DNA of 64,000 nucleotides from Myxococcales bacterium (GTDB lineage Bacteria; Myxococcota_A; Polyangia; Polyangiales; Polyangiaceae). How positions within the stretch are numbered: position 1 is the stretch's first letter; the number at the start of each line of letters is the position of its first letter. The notes under the pieces were generated by a model. That model was not told the origin of the DNA. It worked only from the letters and a program-made list of their open reading frames with translations, and searched no databases. A program made the position numbers and the translations under genes. Below are positions 51,616 through 60,891 of the stretch, piece after piece. The stretch is taken from assembly GCA_016706225.1 (NCBI GenBank), contig JADJKB010000005.1, forward strand, positions 62,001 to 126,000, read 5' to 3'.

Positions 51616-53403
51616 TCAGAACCGCACAGCCACGGCCTGGCGTGCGCCGGCCTCGACCATCACCGAGCGCAAGATCCGCCCCTTGTCCGGGTGCACGAAT
51701 ACGACGACGTGTGAGCCCGGTTTCACGCGCACGCCCAGGCGAGGGCTCATGCCGAGAGGTTGCCCATCGAGGATCACACCGGCGCTGGGAGCGGAGGTGA
51801 AGTCGAGCGTGGCTGAGCCGACGGTGATGGGCGTCACCGGCTTTGGCGTTGGTGCAACAGGAGGCGCGACCGGTGGTGTGATCGGTGGCACGAGCGGGGC
51901 GAGCGGTTGGGCCGCAGGCAGAGACTCGATCGGGGTCGAGAGCGGCTCCGGCGTGCTCGCGACCCGCGCCGGAGCTCGCTCCTCGCCGGGCTCCGGTCGT
52001 GCGAGCTGCATGTGCAGGACCGAGGCTTCTCTGTCCCGGAGGCGCACGACGCGGGGGCTCGTCGGTACGTGTCCCGGCGCCGTGATGGTCACGAAGTGGA
52101 GTCCTTCCGTCAACCCTGGCACGAGGCAAGGAGAGCTCTCGCAGCGTCGCACACCGTCGATGAACACCTCAGGAAACTCCACGGCGCCGCCGCCGGGTCC
52201 CGCGACGGTGACGAGCAGAGCGTCCGTACTCGCTCCGCCAGCCGCAGGTCGACTTGGCTGGAGCGCAAACAAGGTGGTCAGAAACACCACCAGTCCGAGC
52301 ACCGCCCCGAGCGCGACGGGCAGCGTGCTCTTCCAGGACCAGGTGCGAGCTCGACCGCGCTCAATCTGCACTGCCCCCGAGACCGGGATCACGCTCGTGC
52401 GCTCGCTCTCCTCGGCGTGCTCGGTATGCTCGGCGTGCGCCCGCGTGGCGAGGGTGTCCCACTCCAGCACGGCGGGTAGGCGCGGCAGCTCCCGCGGGAT
52501 CGGCGCGAGGGGGGGGCGTGCGCCTGCGGTCCTGGCGGCTTCTCCTCGACTGCGGCCGGGTGTGGGCCGTCCGCTGTCACGCTCGCGCGGTTTGAATGGG
52601 CGCGCGGCGATGACGCAGGTTGGAAGTGGGGGGAGTGAGTCGCGCTTTGGTCGCATCGAGCTCGGGAAGGCTGGCAAGAGCGGCGACCGCAACGAGGCCG
52701 CGTTGCGAGAAGAAGGCGGGGGGCGCAGCGAAGGTGGCGGCGGCAACGGCGTGCGGGGCGGTGGTAGCAGGGTCGATAGCGGCGGAGGTGGCACCGAGTC
52801 GACCTTCGGAAGCCGAGGCGGCGGCGGTAGCGGCGCGAGCGCGGCGGCCGTTTCCGTCTGAGCGTGTTCGCGTTGCGTTCGCCGGAGCGTCGGCGCGTCG
52901 TCCGCCATGCTGAAGTCCGGCAGCATCTTCACGGTGGGGTCGGCAGGAAAGTCTTCGTAGCGCGAGAGCAGCGGCAGCTCGCTCGAACCGGATTTGAAGC
53001 GCGGCATCTCGACCGTGCGACTGGTCTGGTCGCAGTCGTCCTCCGGCTCGTCAGCGGGTTCGATCGGATCGGAGTGCGTATCGCGTGTCTGTTCCGCGCT
53101 CTCGCTCGGCGGCAGCTCCTCGATTGAAATCGGGATCCCGCCATCCGTGCCCTCCGTCGCCTGCGCTTCCGCTCCCGGCTCTGCGGAGGCATCCGAGTCG
53201 CATACCGCAGCCGGTCTCTCGGCTATGTCCCTCGGGTCCGCGTCCGCGGCTCGTTCGACGAGCAATTCGACCAGATCCGAAGTCCCGGTCACTTCGTGCA
53301 AATCAGAGAACGACGGCTCGAGGCTCACGAGGTCCGAGTCCGAGAGCTCGGCGACGCTCTCGATACGCAGGCGCGGATCTGAAGTCTGGTTAAGGTCAGT
53401 CAT
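51616..53403 (-). CDS. Disordered membrane protein with PEGA-like domain
   Basis: 595 residues. The N-terminal ~370 residues are acidic and then Pro-rich with no fold signs. A single helix (TLPVALGAVLGLVVFLTTLFAL, about 370-392) is followed by a PEGA-like domain (VFIDGVRRCESSPCLVPGLTEGLHFVTITAPGH) and a second PEGA-like domain near the C-terminus (AGVILDGQPLGMSPRLGVRVKPGSHVVVFVHPDKG). Proteins of this build are typical of myxobacterial kinase systems and connect cytoplasm and envelope. It is coupled by ATGA to the protease gene before it. Confidence 0.7.
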   Translation of the reverse strand: MTDLNQTSDPRLRIESVAELSDSDLVSLEPSFSDLHEVTGTSDLVELLVERAADADPRDIAERPAAVCDSDASAEPGAEAQATEGTDGGIPISIEELPPSESAEQTRDTHSDPIEPADEPEDDCDQTSRTVEMPRFKSGSSELPLLSRYEDFPADPTVKMLPDFSMADDAPTLRRTQREHAQTETAAALAPLPPPPRLPKVDSVPPPPLSTLLPPPRTPLPPPPSLRPPPSSRNAASLRSPLLPAFPSSMRPKRDSLPPLPTCVIAARPFKPRERDSGRPTPGRSRGEAARTAGARPPLAPIPRELPRLPAVLEWDTLATRAHAEHTEHAEESERTSVIPVSGAVQIERGRARTWSWKSTLPVALGAVLGLVVFLTTLFALQPSRPAAGGASTDALLVTVAGPGGGAVEFPEVFIDGVRRCESSPCLVPGLTEGLHFVTITAPGHVPTSPRVVRLRDREASVLHMQLARPEPGEERAPARVASTPEPLSTPIESLPAAQPLAPLVPPITPPVAPPVAPTPKPVTPITVGSATLDFTSAPSAGVILDGQPLGMSPRLGVRVKPGSHVVVFVHPDKGRILRSVMVEAGARQAVAVRF

Positions 53404-54881
53404 GGATCCTCTCTCGGGCTCAATGCATTTCCGTCATCGACCCTGCGTCGCAGAGCCAGCGTTGCCAGCCCGAGGGCCGCGATGAAGAGGGCGCGTTCCG
53501 ACGACCCTCGGCGCCCGGCGGTACCGCATGCGCAGCCTGCGGTGACGTCGCTGTTGTCGCGCGTCGACGGTGCGTCCGGCCCCCCGAGCTGGCCACCGGC
53601 GCCGGAACTCGGGCCGTAGGGCGCGCACGCGACGGCACAACCTTGGGTGTCGCCCGTTGCGCAGGCGCACTCGTCCAGGCACGAAGCACACGAGTTGCAG
53701 TCCGGCGCGTTCGAGCAACCAGGGGCTCCGATGTTCGAACCGCCGCCGGATGAGCCGCTCGTGCCTCCGCCGCCGCTCGATCCGCCAGTGCTCGAGCCGG
53801 CACCAAACCCGCCCGGGTTGTTCCCGCCGCCAAAGCCCGCGCTGCCCCCGCCGCCAAAGCCCGCGCTGCCACCGCCGCCGAAGCCGGCGTTGCCACCGCC
53901 GCCGAAGCCAGCGCTGCCTCCGCCACCGAAGCTGGTGCCGCCGCTGCCGCCGCTGCTACCCGAGCCTCCGGCGCCACCCGTCGGACCGCCGCCGCCCGTG
54001 CCACCCGGCCCGACCGGTCCCCCGCCGTAGGGTGCGCCGCAGGTCGAGCTCGGACCCGACAGGTCAGTCGTAGCGCAGCCTTGTGACCACGCGCTGCCGC
54101 CGACGTTCGGGGACTTCGGAAAACCGGTGCAGCCCGCCGTCGGCGCCCACTGTCCGTTGTCGTGGCAAGGTGTGAGGTCGAGCCCCGCCGTCTGCTCCAC
54201 CCAAGCGATGTTGGTGTGCATCATCGAGTAGTAGCCGCCACCCCCGCAGTAATCGCCGTAGGACGTGATGCCGAACACTCGCCAGCTGCCGTCTGACAGC
54301 TGGATGAACACAGGGCCGCCGGAGTCGCCGTAACAGGTGTCCTTGCCGCCGCCACCGATGAAGGCCTCGCCATTCTTGACGGAGTTGAGCGGCATCGTGA
54401 CCTCGCGCTTTGGCCCCCAACCGAGCCCGTCGTTGGCCTGGCCGAAACCGACGGCAACGACCTGTGCGCCAGGCGCCAGCGCTTGAGTCTCACAGCCCAT
54501 CAAGATGGGAACGATGGACACGTTGGTTACCGGCTTGCTGAGCCGGCAAAACGCGATGTCGTAGGTCGCGTTCCCCGAATACTTCGGGTTCGCCGAGCAG
54601 GATTTCGTCGGCACCGAAAACGCAGGTGAGTTCTCGTTGTCCCCGAACGTGGCCTTGCTCGGCGCCCCGCCGCCTTGCATGCAGTGCGCGGCGAAGATCA
54701 CCAGCTCCGGGTGCACCAGGGTTCCGGTGCACCCGCCAAGGGCGACAGTCGTCGGCCAGCCGCAGGGTTTTACCTTGCCGCCGCCATAGATCGCCTGAGG
54801 CTCGGCCGCCGGCGACGCCGCCGAGACCAGGCAGACCGCCAGGGCAATCAGCGGGAGTTTCGGGAAGGTCGGGATCGGCAT
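53400..54881 (-). CDS. Secreted trypsin-like serine protease with MYXO-CTERM-like tail
   Basis: 493 residues from the ATG at 54881. Signal peptide, then a trypsin-like domain starting IYGGGKVKPCGWPTTVALGG, with AAHC (His), YDIAFCRL (Asp) and GDSGGP (Ser). A Gly-rich linker follows, then the 7-Cys module (53625-53699). The end (CACGTAGRRG...ALFIAALGLATLALRRRVDD) is a MYXO-CTERM-type surface-sorting tail. The full catalytic triad makes activity likely. It starts an operon with the two genes downstream. Confidence 0.85.
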   Translation of the reverse strand: MPIPTFPKLPLIALAVCLVSAASPAAEPQAIYGGGKVKPCGWPTTVALGGCTGTLVHPELVIFAAHCMQGGGAPSKATFGDNENSPAFSVPTKSCSANPKYSGNATYDIAFCRLSKPVTNVSIVPILMGCETQALAPGAQVVAVGFGQANDGLGWGPKREVTMPLNSVKNGEAFIGGGGKDTCYGDSGGPVFIQLSDGSWRVFGITSYGDYCGGGGYYSMMHTNIAWVEQTAGLDLTPCHDNGQWAPTAGCTGFPKSPNVGGSAWSQGCATTDLSGPSSTCGAPYGGGPVGPGGTGGGGPTGGAGGSGSSGGSGGTSFGGGGSAGFGGGGNAGFGGGGSAGFGGGGSAGFGGGNNPGGFGAGSSTGGSSGGGGTSGSSGGGSNIGAPGCSNAPDCNSCASCLDECACATGDTQGCAVACAPYGPSSGAGGQLGGPDAPSTRDNSDVTAGCACGTAGRRGSSERALFIAALGLATLALRRRVDDGNALSPREDP

Positions 54882-54965
54882 TTCTCGCTTCTCGGGCCGC
54901 GGGTGTGGTCCACACGAAGGACACCCGCCGCGCGGGACCTTGCAGCGCAATTGCGCTCGGGCCGG

Positions 54966-57233
54966 TCAGAAGCGGGTATCGAGGGGGTTTCCCGGGGGCC
55001 GGCGCCTGCGCCTCGGGGCGGCTCCGGCGTCGTGCGTCGATTTCGGCGCCAGCGTCGGCGTCGGGTCTTCCTCGGGAAGGTCGGCAATCTCGGCAGGCGC
55101 TGGCCGGCGCCCCGTCGCGCTCGGGGCCAGGGAAGGGCCCTCGGGCACGGCGCCCTCGTCGTCGGTGGCGATGAGGAAGATCATCAGCGCACTGAATCCC
55201 ACGACCAACGCTGCAAAGACCCCGACAGCTCGTCGTCGGGTCGACACTTCGCGGCGGAACGATGCCGTATCGGTGATGTTCACCAGGCTCTCGTCCGAGG
55301 GACGGGCCCGATCGGGCGCAGGTGCGTCCGCCGACGCGAAGGTCACCGAGGGTGGTGGGATCGGTGTCAGGCGAGGTGGCGGGGGTATGGAAGAAATCCG
55401 GGGGACGCTGGCTTCGGCGATCGCTCGGACCTTGTCGAGGGCCACGAGCCCGCCTTCGCCGGCGAAGGGTGCGAGCATCTCCGCCAGGGACCGCACGCTG
55501 AACGGGCGCGCGTCCGGGTGTTTGTCCAAACAATGCAGGATCACCGCCTCGAGACCTCGAGGCAGATCTGGGCGCAGCTCTCGAGGGGGCCGCGGATCGT
55601 CACTCACGATGGCGGCGCAGAGCGCGGGCAGGTTGTCGGCAATGAACGGCGGGCTGCCCGTGAGCGCCTCGTACAAGATCACGCCGAGCGCCCAGATATC
55701 CGTCCGAGCATCGACGCTCTTCGAGCTGCGCACTTGCTCCGGCGACATGTGAGTCGGGGTGCCGAGCACGTCGGCGGTGCCGGTCAACCGGACCCGGGCG
55801 GCTTGCTCCAGCCAGTCCGACTTCGAAACCCCGAAGTCGAGCACCTTCACCATGGCGTCGCGACCGGGCTCCCCGAGCACCATGATGTTGTCAGGCTTCA
55901 GATCGCGGTGCACGATGCCCATGGCGTGGCATTCGGCGACCGCGGCGCAAGTCTGGAGCACGTAGTGCAGCGCCTCTTTGATCGGTAATGCGCCCCGTTG
56001 CTTGAGCACGCGCCCCAGCGTTGCCCCCTCGAGGTGCTCCATCACGATGAACGGCGCACCCTCGTCGCTCTGACCGACCTCCAGCACCCGCACCACGTGT
56101 TCACTCGAGACTGCAGAGGCCGCGCGGCCCTCTCTCAGGAAGCGCTCCACCGCCGCTCGGCTGCGCGTGGCCCGAGGCGGCATCAGCTTGATGGCGACGG
56201 GCCGGTCGGAGCCGGCCTCGCGCGCCGTCACCACGGCCCCCATGCCGCCGCGACCGAGCAGGCCCTCGACGCGGTATTTGTTGGCGATCATTGCGCCTGT
56301 GGTCGGCATCCAGTCGCGATCACGTCCCGCGCTCTTGCGATCGACCGGAAGCCGGTGCTCGAGTTGCACGCGGTGGACGGCGGCCGCGAGCTCGACCACC
56401 GATGGGAAACCGTCCGGGCGCTCGATGGCGCTCTCCAAGATCGCGGTGAGGGCCGGGGCTCCACCGCCGCAACGCTCGAGCAAGGTCAGTGCGAGCCGAC
56501 TCGCGGTCTGAGTGTCGTCCAAGCAGAGCTCTGCGTGGGTTCGGACGTTGCCGTGCAGCGCGTCAGCCAGTCCGAAGTCAGCGACGTGCACGTGACCGGC
56601 CAAGTCGATCAGCACGTTCTCTGTCCGCAGGTGACCATGCGGAGTGCCGACCCCATGGGCGCTGGAGAGCGCACCGAGAAACTGCATGACCACGTCCCGC
56701 GCCAAGTCGGGCCCAATGCCGCGGGCGCGCAGCAGGCCAGCCAGGTCGTCGCTCGCAACCAGATCTTCCACGAGCAGCAGCGCGCCGTCCGCCTCGTGGC
56801 ACTCTCGCGGGCGAACCACGTTGTCGCTCGCGATCGCTCGGGCCCGGAGCAGTGTGGCCCGAAGGCGCGCCCCCACGTCCGGGCGTGCGGCCCATTCTTG
56901 TCGGATCCACTTCAGACCGACGAGCTCGTCGACCGCCGTGTCCCGGGCGACGTAGGCGATGTAGAGGGAATTTTCCGCCATTTGGCGCAGGAGCACGTAG
57001 CGGTTCGCAAATTCGCCGGGCAGTGTCACGTCGAGGCGCTGCGCCGGCACGGTCGGCGTTCCGTCGTCGTCGACGTCCTCGGCGTGGGCGAGCGCGGCGA
57101 CCACCCTGCGACAGTCGTCACAGGCGTCCAGGTGACGGTCGGCGTTCAGCCGTGCTTCGGAGGAAATACTCCCGTCCGCGAGTGCCAGCAGCTCGTCTTC
57201 GTCGAGGCAGCTGCCGAGCGGATCTTCCACCAT
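54966..57233 (-). CDS. Zinc-finger / pseudokinase / Ser-Thr kinase membrane protein
   Basis: 755 residues from the ATG at 57233. Residues 1-40 have an anti-sigma-type zinc finger (HLDACDDC). Then comes a degenerate kinase domain (about 75-300) where the glycine loop is lost, the HRD motif reads HGH and K/N are altered, but DFG is kept. A complete Hanks-type kinase follows (about 320-590: GRGGMG, VAIK, HRDLKPDN, DFG, and APE-like SPEQ), then a Pro-rich part and one membrane helix (about 665-690, FAALVVGFSALMIFLIATD). It is adjacent (2 nt) to the ECF sigma gene. Probably it holds or releases that sigma factor in response to a signal. Confidence 0.85.
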   Translation of the reverse strand: MVEDPLGSCLDEDELLALADGSISSEARLNADRHLDACDDCRRVVAALAHAEDVDDDGTPTVPAQRLDVTLPGEFANRYVLLRQMAENSLYIAYVARDTAVDELVGLKWIRQEWAARPDVGARLRATLLRARAIASDNVVRPRECHEADGALLLVEDLVASDDLAGLLRARGIGPDLARDVVMQFLGALSSAHGVGTPHGHLRTENVLIDLAGHVHVADFGLADALHGNVRTHAELCLDDTQTASRLALTLLERCGGGAPALTAILESAIERPDGFPSVVELAAAVHRVQLEHRLPVDRKSAGRDRDWMPTTGAMIANKYRVEGLLGRGGMGAVVTAREAGSDRPVAIKLMPPRATRSRAAVERFLREGRAASAVSSEHVVRVLEVGQSDEGAPFIVMEHLEGATLGRVLKQRGALPIKEALHYVLQTCAAVAECHAMGIVHRDLKPDNIMVLGEPGRDAMVKVLDFGVSKSDWLEQAARVRLTGTADVLGTPTHMSPEQVRSSKSVDARTDIWALGVILYEALTGSPPFIADNLPALCAAIVSDDPRPPRELRPDLPRGLEAVILHCLDKHPDARPFSVRSLAEMLAPFAGEGGLVALDKVRAIAEASVPRISSIPPPPRLTPIPPPSVTFASADAPAPDRARPSDESLVNITDTASFRREVSTRRRAVGVFAALVVGFSALMIFLIATDDEGAVPEGPSLAPSATGRRPAPAEIADLPEEDPTPTLAPKSTHDAGAAPRRRRRPPGNPLDTRF

Positions 57234-57235
57234 GG

Positions 57236-58147
57236 TCACACCTCGACGGTGCCGGCAGGCTCGGTTTGCAATAATCGCGCGATGCTGAGGTGCAAGTCGC
57301 TGCGAACCAGGCGCATCACGCTGGCGCACTCCGAAGGCCTCAGCGCATGGCGCTCCAGCAGCTCGTTCTGGGCGTCTTCGAGCAGGCGGCCGCGGATCTT
57401 CGTCAGCCAGCGCGAGATGGTCGAGGCGTCCACCGAGTGCAGTCGTCCGAGCTCGGCCAGGGACAGCTCGTCAATCACGTACATACGCAGCAGATTTCGC
57501 TGCTCACTGGTCAAGCGCCGGAACGCCCCGGCCACCGCCTGTGCCAGGGTATCGGCGTACTCCGCCTTCATCACTCGCAGCTCTGGATCGGCGGAGTCCT
57601 CGGCAATTCGCGTGGCCAGGAGGTCGTCATCCCGCGGTACGTGACGTTTCTCGGCGCGCTGAGTGTTCAGGGCCGTACGCACGACGACCACCCGAATCCA
57701 ACCGCCGAGCGCGCCGCGGCCGGAGTACTGCGCGAGCTTGGGCGGCGCGTCCGCTCCACCCGTCAGGAGTTTTTCGCGCGCGTGCTGCAGCGCTTCCTCG
57801 CGCGCCTGTGAGTCGTTGCGAAAGCGTCCGAGGGCTCGGCCGGAATCGGCGATGAAACGCCGGTCCAGCTCGTTGATGGCGGCGCTCGAGCCGCTGAGGC
57901 AGGCGCAGCACAGGTACAGCTCTTCGATCCTGAGCTCGCTCAGGGTCTGCAGCGGATCCGCTCCGGCTGGGCTCCGCTCGCCAAGAAACTGCGCAAACGC
58001 CGCCGCATCGACGCTGACCCCGGGCCAGGCGGCACTGCCCCGATTCGCCGCGTCGGTGAGGGCGATTTCGAGCCGCTCTCGGTCGGGTGGCTCGAACCCC
58101 GGAGCCGGGGCGCTCTCGAGGAACAGGGTGGATAGGGGGCTCGTCAT
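57236..58147 (-). CDS. ECF sigma factor, Myxococcales type (gmx1-like)
   Basis: 303 residues. Region 2 (NELDRRFIADSGRALGRFRNDSQAREEALQHAREKLL ... GRGALGGWIRVVVVRTALNTQR) and region 4 (AFRRLTSEQRNLLRMYVIDELSLAELGRLHSVDASTISRWLTKIRGRLLED) are clear. The long N-terminal segment with CCACLSG is typical of the Myxococcales-specific ECF family. Zinc-finger/kinase neighbour suggests partner-switch control. Confidence 0.85.
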   Translation of the reverse strand: MTSPLSTLFLESAPAPGFEPPDRERLEIALTDAANRGSAAWPGVSVDAAAFAQFLGERSPAGADPLQTLSELRIEELYLCCACLSGSSAAINELDRRFIADSGRALGRFRNDSQAREEALQHAREKLLTGGADAPPKLAQYSGRGALGGWIRVVVVRTALNTQRAEKRHVPRDDDLLATRIAEDSADPELRVMKAEYADTLAQAVAGAFRRLTSEQRNLLRMYVIDELSLAELGRLHSVDASTISRWLTKIRGRLLEDAQNELLERHALRPSECASVMRLVRSDLHLSIARLLQTEPAGTVEV

Positions 58148-58237
58148 GGGTCCGCGTGCGAGGCAGCCTCGGCGGGTCGTGCCGTCATTTTCGATGGGGA
58201 CGGCCGAAGCTGCAAGTCCACGGCAGAGATTTGGCGA

Positions 58238-59695
58238 TCAAGGCCCGGCTTTCGCCACACGAACGAGGACGTACTTGCCAAACGTTCGCTCGACGACGCC
58301 GATGCCCTCGGCGGCAGCGTGGTGGCGGGAATCGAGCAGGACGAGGGTCGCGCCGGCTGCGAGAATCCGCGCGCGGAGCGCCTCGGGCGTCTCGAACGGG
58401 TCGCTCGCGTCGCGGTGGCGAGGGTCGTGATCGGAGAACGGCAGAACGCGGCTCGGCCGCGCGAAGCCCGCCATGACTGCATAAAAGGCGAAATCCGGCG
58501 TGTCCACCAGTAGCCGATCGTTTGGCCCCGCGGTGATGGCCGCTGCGCGCCCCGCCTCGAGCTCCGCGGCGCGGTCGATGAAAGTGTCCCGTCTGCCGAA
58601 CCACGGGCGGACGATGGCGGTCGCCGGCGCGGTGATCAGGCCGGTGCTGGCGATCAGCAACGCGCGCGCGGGGGGTGCAGCGCGCCGCCAAGCCGAGCTG
58701 AGGCTGTCGCCGGCAAAGACCGCCAGCCACAACCAAAGGGTCATGAGCGCCCGCTCGCCGTGGTGGGTCGGTGCGCCATCGCGTAGATCGCCCATCACCA
58801 GAAACACCAGCAGCCCGCCGCTTGCGAGCGCCGCGCGGGCATGGCGCTCGAACACGGCACGGTGTCCCAGCAACAGCAGCGCCGTCGCACCCACGACTGC
58901 GACCGTCACGAGCTCCGGCTCGGCCCTGAGCAGCATCGACGGATAGGCGACGAGCGCATCCCAGAAATCCCGATTGCCCGCGCCGATTGCTCGCCGATAG
59001 TCGCTGACTCGTTTGACGAAGAACAGCCCGCTGCCGTGTCGAAATAACCCGTTGGCGAGCCAGAACGCGGGTCCGCAAAGCGCGAGCAGCGTTGCGCCGA
59101 GGTAGAGTTTGTCGTGCGAGCGCAGGGCGTCGCGCCCCGAGTAGAGCGCGAAGACCAGCGCAACCGGCCAGGCTTCGTAGCGGCACAGGCACGCCAACGA
59201 CAACGCGAGCGCGCCGACCAGCCGAGGCCGCCCGGTCCGGCTGAGCGCCGCGACTCCGAGCAGCGCGAGCGCTGCGCTCGGAAGTTCGGGCAATGCGGCC
59301 ACACCCAGCCAAGCCGAGTAGGGAAACGACCCAGCCACGAGCGCACCGAGACACGCGCCGGGGCGGGATGCACCGAGCCAGCGCGCGGCCAACCAGACCG
59401 ACAGCACGGAAGCCAGCCCGAGCACGATAGCGACCGCGCGTGCGACGCTCACACTCGAACCGAAGAGCAGCATCGCGGCGCCGTTGATCCAGAACGGCAG
59501 GGGCAGCCAGCTGGTTCCGCTGGGGTCGAGGCTGGGAGCCTCGGCAAACCGCTGAGCGATGACGATGCGTGAGAAGTCGTCGTCGGATAGCGCGCGAAAT
59601 CCGCCGAAGATCACCAGGCCGGAGACGCAGGTTTTCGCGCCGAGCGCCAGCAAGACGTCCCGACGCGAAGCGTTCGACGTGCGCGCTCGGGCCAC
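58238..59695 (-). CDS. GT-C-type membrane glycosyltransferase (PMT/ArnT-like)
   Basis: 485 residues with about ten membrane helices and a C-terminal soluble part. The first periplasmic loop has SDDDFSRIVIAQRF, the Asp-Asp motif of GT-C lipid-linked sugar transferases, and the middle part has WLPLPFWINGAAMLLFG. It probably moves a sugar from a polyprenyl carrier to an envelope acceptor. Donor and acceptor are unknown. Confidence 0.7.
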   Translation of the reverse strand: MARARTSNASRRDVLLALGAKTCVSGLVIFGGFRALSDDDFSRIVIAQRFAEAPSLDPSGTSWLPLPFWINGAAMLLFGSSVSVARAVAIVLGLASVLSVWLAARWLGASRPGACLGALVAGSFPYSAWLGVAALPELPSAALALLGVAALSRTGRPRLVGALALSLACLCRYEAWPVALVFALYSGRDALRSHDKLYLGATLLALCGPAFWLANGLFRHGSGLFFVKRVSDYRRAIGAGNRDFWDALVAYPSMLLRAEPELVTVAVVGATALLLLGHRAVFERHARAALASGGLLVFLVMGDLRDGAPTHHGERALMTLWLWLAVFAGDSLSSAWRRAAPPARALLIASTGLITAPATAIVRPWFGRRDTFIDRAAELEAGRAAAITAGPNDRLLVDTPDFAFYAVMAGFARPSRVLPFSDHDPRHRDASDPFETPEALRARILAAGATLVLLDSRHHAAAEGIGVVERTFGKYVLVRVAKAGP

Positions 59696-59783
59696 CCTAG
59701 CTACCCCGCTTCTGCACCGGTTTTGGCCGGAACCGCGGGCCGCATGCCCCCCCGGCCTCGGCGGGCGCGGCCGGCGGAAGCTC

Positions 59784-60113
59784 TCAGTTCGAGCTCGCCG
59801 GCGCCGGGGGTTTGTCTACCTGCGCAGGCTCGCTCTTCTTGTTCTTCGAGTTGCGCTTGGCCAGCGAGTCGTCGGACGAGGTCGACAGATACGCGAGGGT
59901 GATGCTGGTGACGAAGAAGATGGTCGCCGTGACCCAGCTGATCTTGGTCAAGATGTTGCCGGCACCGCGGCCGCCGAAGACCTGCTGCGCAGCTGCGCCG
60001 GTGATCGCTCCCATCCCGCCGCTCTTGCCCGGTTGGAGCAGCACGACGACCATGAGGAAGATGCACGCAACGATGTGCATGACGGTGATCGGAGTCTTGA
60101 GGATTTCGGCCAT
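59784..60113 (-). CDS. secG: Protein translocase subunit SecG
   Basis: 109 residues from ATG 60113. Two membrane helices (VMHIVACIFLMVVVLLQPGKSGGMG and WVTATIFFVTSITLAYLS) with the SecG-type LLQ-GKSGG turn and AQQVFGGRGAGN. It supports SecYEG export. It is the last gene of the gap-pgk-tpiA-secG string, 2 nt after tpiA, an arrangement common in bacteria. Confidence 0.9.
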   Translation of the reverse strand: MAEILKTPITVMHIVACIFLMVVVLLQPGKSGGMGAITGAAAQQVFGGRGAGNILTKISWVTATIFFVTSITLAYLSTSSDDSLAKRNSKNKKSEPAQVDKPPAPASSN

Positions 60114-60115
60114 GG

Positions 60116-60877
60116 TCAGATTCTCGACGGACAAGCCTCGACGATTTTGGAGAATGAGCCCGCATCGAGCGCGGCTCCGCCGACGAGTGCGCCGTCGACG
60201 TCCGGACAGGAGAGCAGCCCCGAGGCGTTGTCGGGCTTCACGCTACCGCCGTAGAGAATGTGGGTGTCACGCGCCAGGTTGGCGCCGGTCTCGTGCAGGC
60301 GCTGACGCAGCGCCTGGTGGACCTCTTGGGCCTGTTCAGGGCCCGCGACCTTGCCGGTGCCAATCGCCCACACGGGCTCGTAGGCGAGGGTGGCAAACCC
60401 CGGGCGCTCCGCGAGCACACTCTTCACCGCGTCGAGCTGGCGATGAACCACCTCGAGCGTGCGACCGGCGTCGCGTTCCGCCAGTGTCTCGCCCACGCAG
60501 ACGATGGGCCGCAGTCCGGCTGCCATGGCAGCAACGGTCTTTTCACGCACACTCTCATCCGTCTCGCCGAACAACTGGCGTCGCTCGCTGTGCCCGATGA
60601 TTACCCACTTGCAACCCGCCTCGAGCAGCATAGGGGCGCTCACCTCGCCCGTGAAGGCACCCTCCGACTTGGCGTGCAGGTTCTGCCCTGCCACCTCGAC
60701 GCGCGTGCCCTGCACGGCCTGAACGACCGCTGCCAGCACCGTGAACGGGGGCGCCAAGACGACGTTCACGCCCGCCATGTCGCCGCAGGCTTCCACGACC
60801 GCCCGCGCGAGCTGCGGGCCTGCGCCGCCGCCTTTGTACATTTTCCAGTTGCCGGCGATGATCGGTGTGCGGTGCAT
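60116..60877 (-). CDS. tpiA: Triosephosphate isomerase
   Basis: 253 residues from ATG 60877 (a GTG at 60889 is in frame). TIM barrel: IIAGNWKMYKGG, catalytic His in IIGHSERRQLFGE, catalytic Glu in LAYEPVWAIGTGKVA, and the phosphate loops ILYGGSVKPDN and ALVGGAALD. It interconverts DHAP and GAP. Confidence 0.95.
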   Translation of the reverse strand: MHRTPIIAGNWKMYKGGGAGPQLARAVVEACGDMAGVNVVLAPPFTVLAAVVQAVQGTRVEVAGQNLHAKSEGAFTGEVSAPMLLEAGCKWVIIGHSERRQLFGETDESVREKTVAAMAAGLRPIVCVGETLAERDAGRTLEVVHRQLDAVKSVLAERPGFATLAYEPVWAIGTGKVAGPEQAQEVHQALRQRLHETGANLARDTHILYGGSVKPDNASGLLSCPDVDGALVGGAALDAGSFSKIVEACPSRI

Positions 60878-60891
60878 GTTTCGGCTCACTC

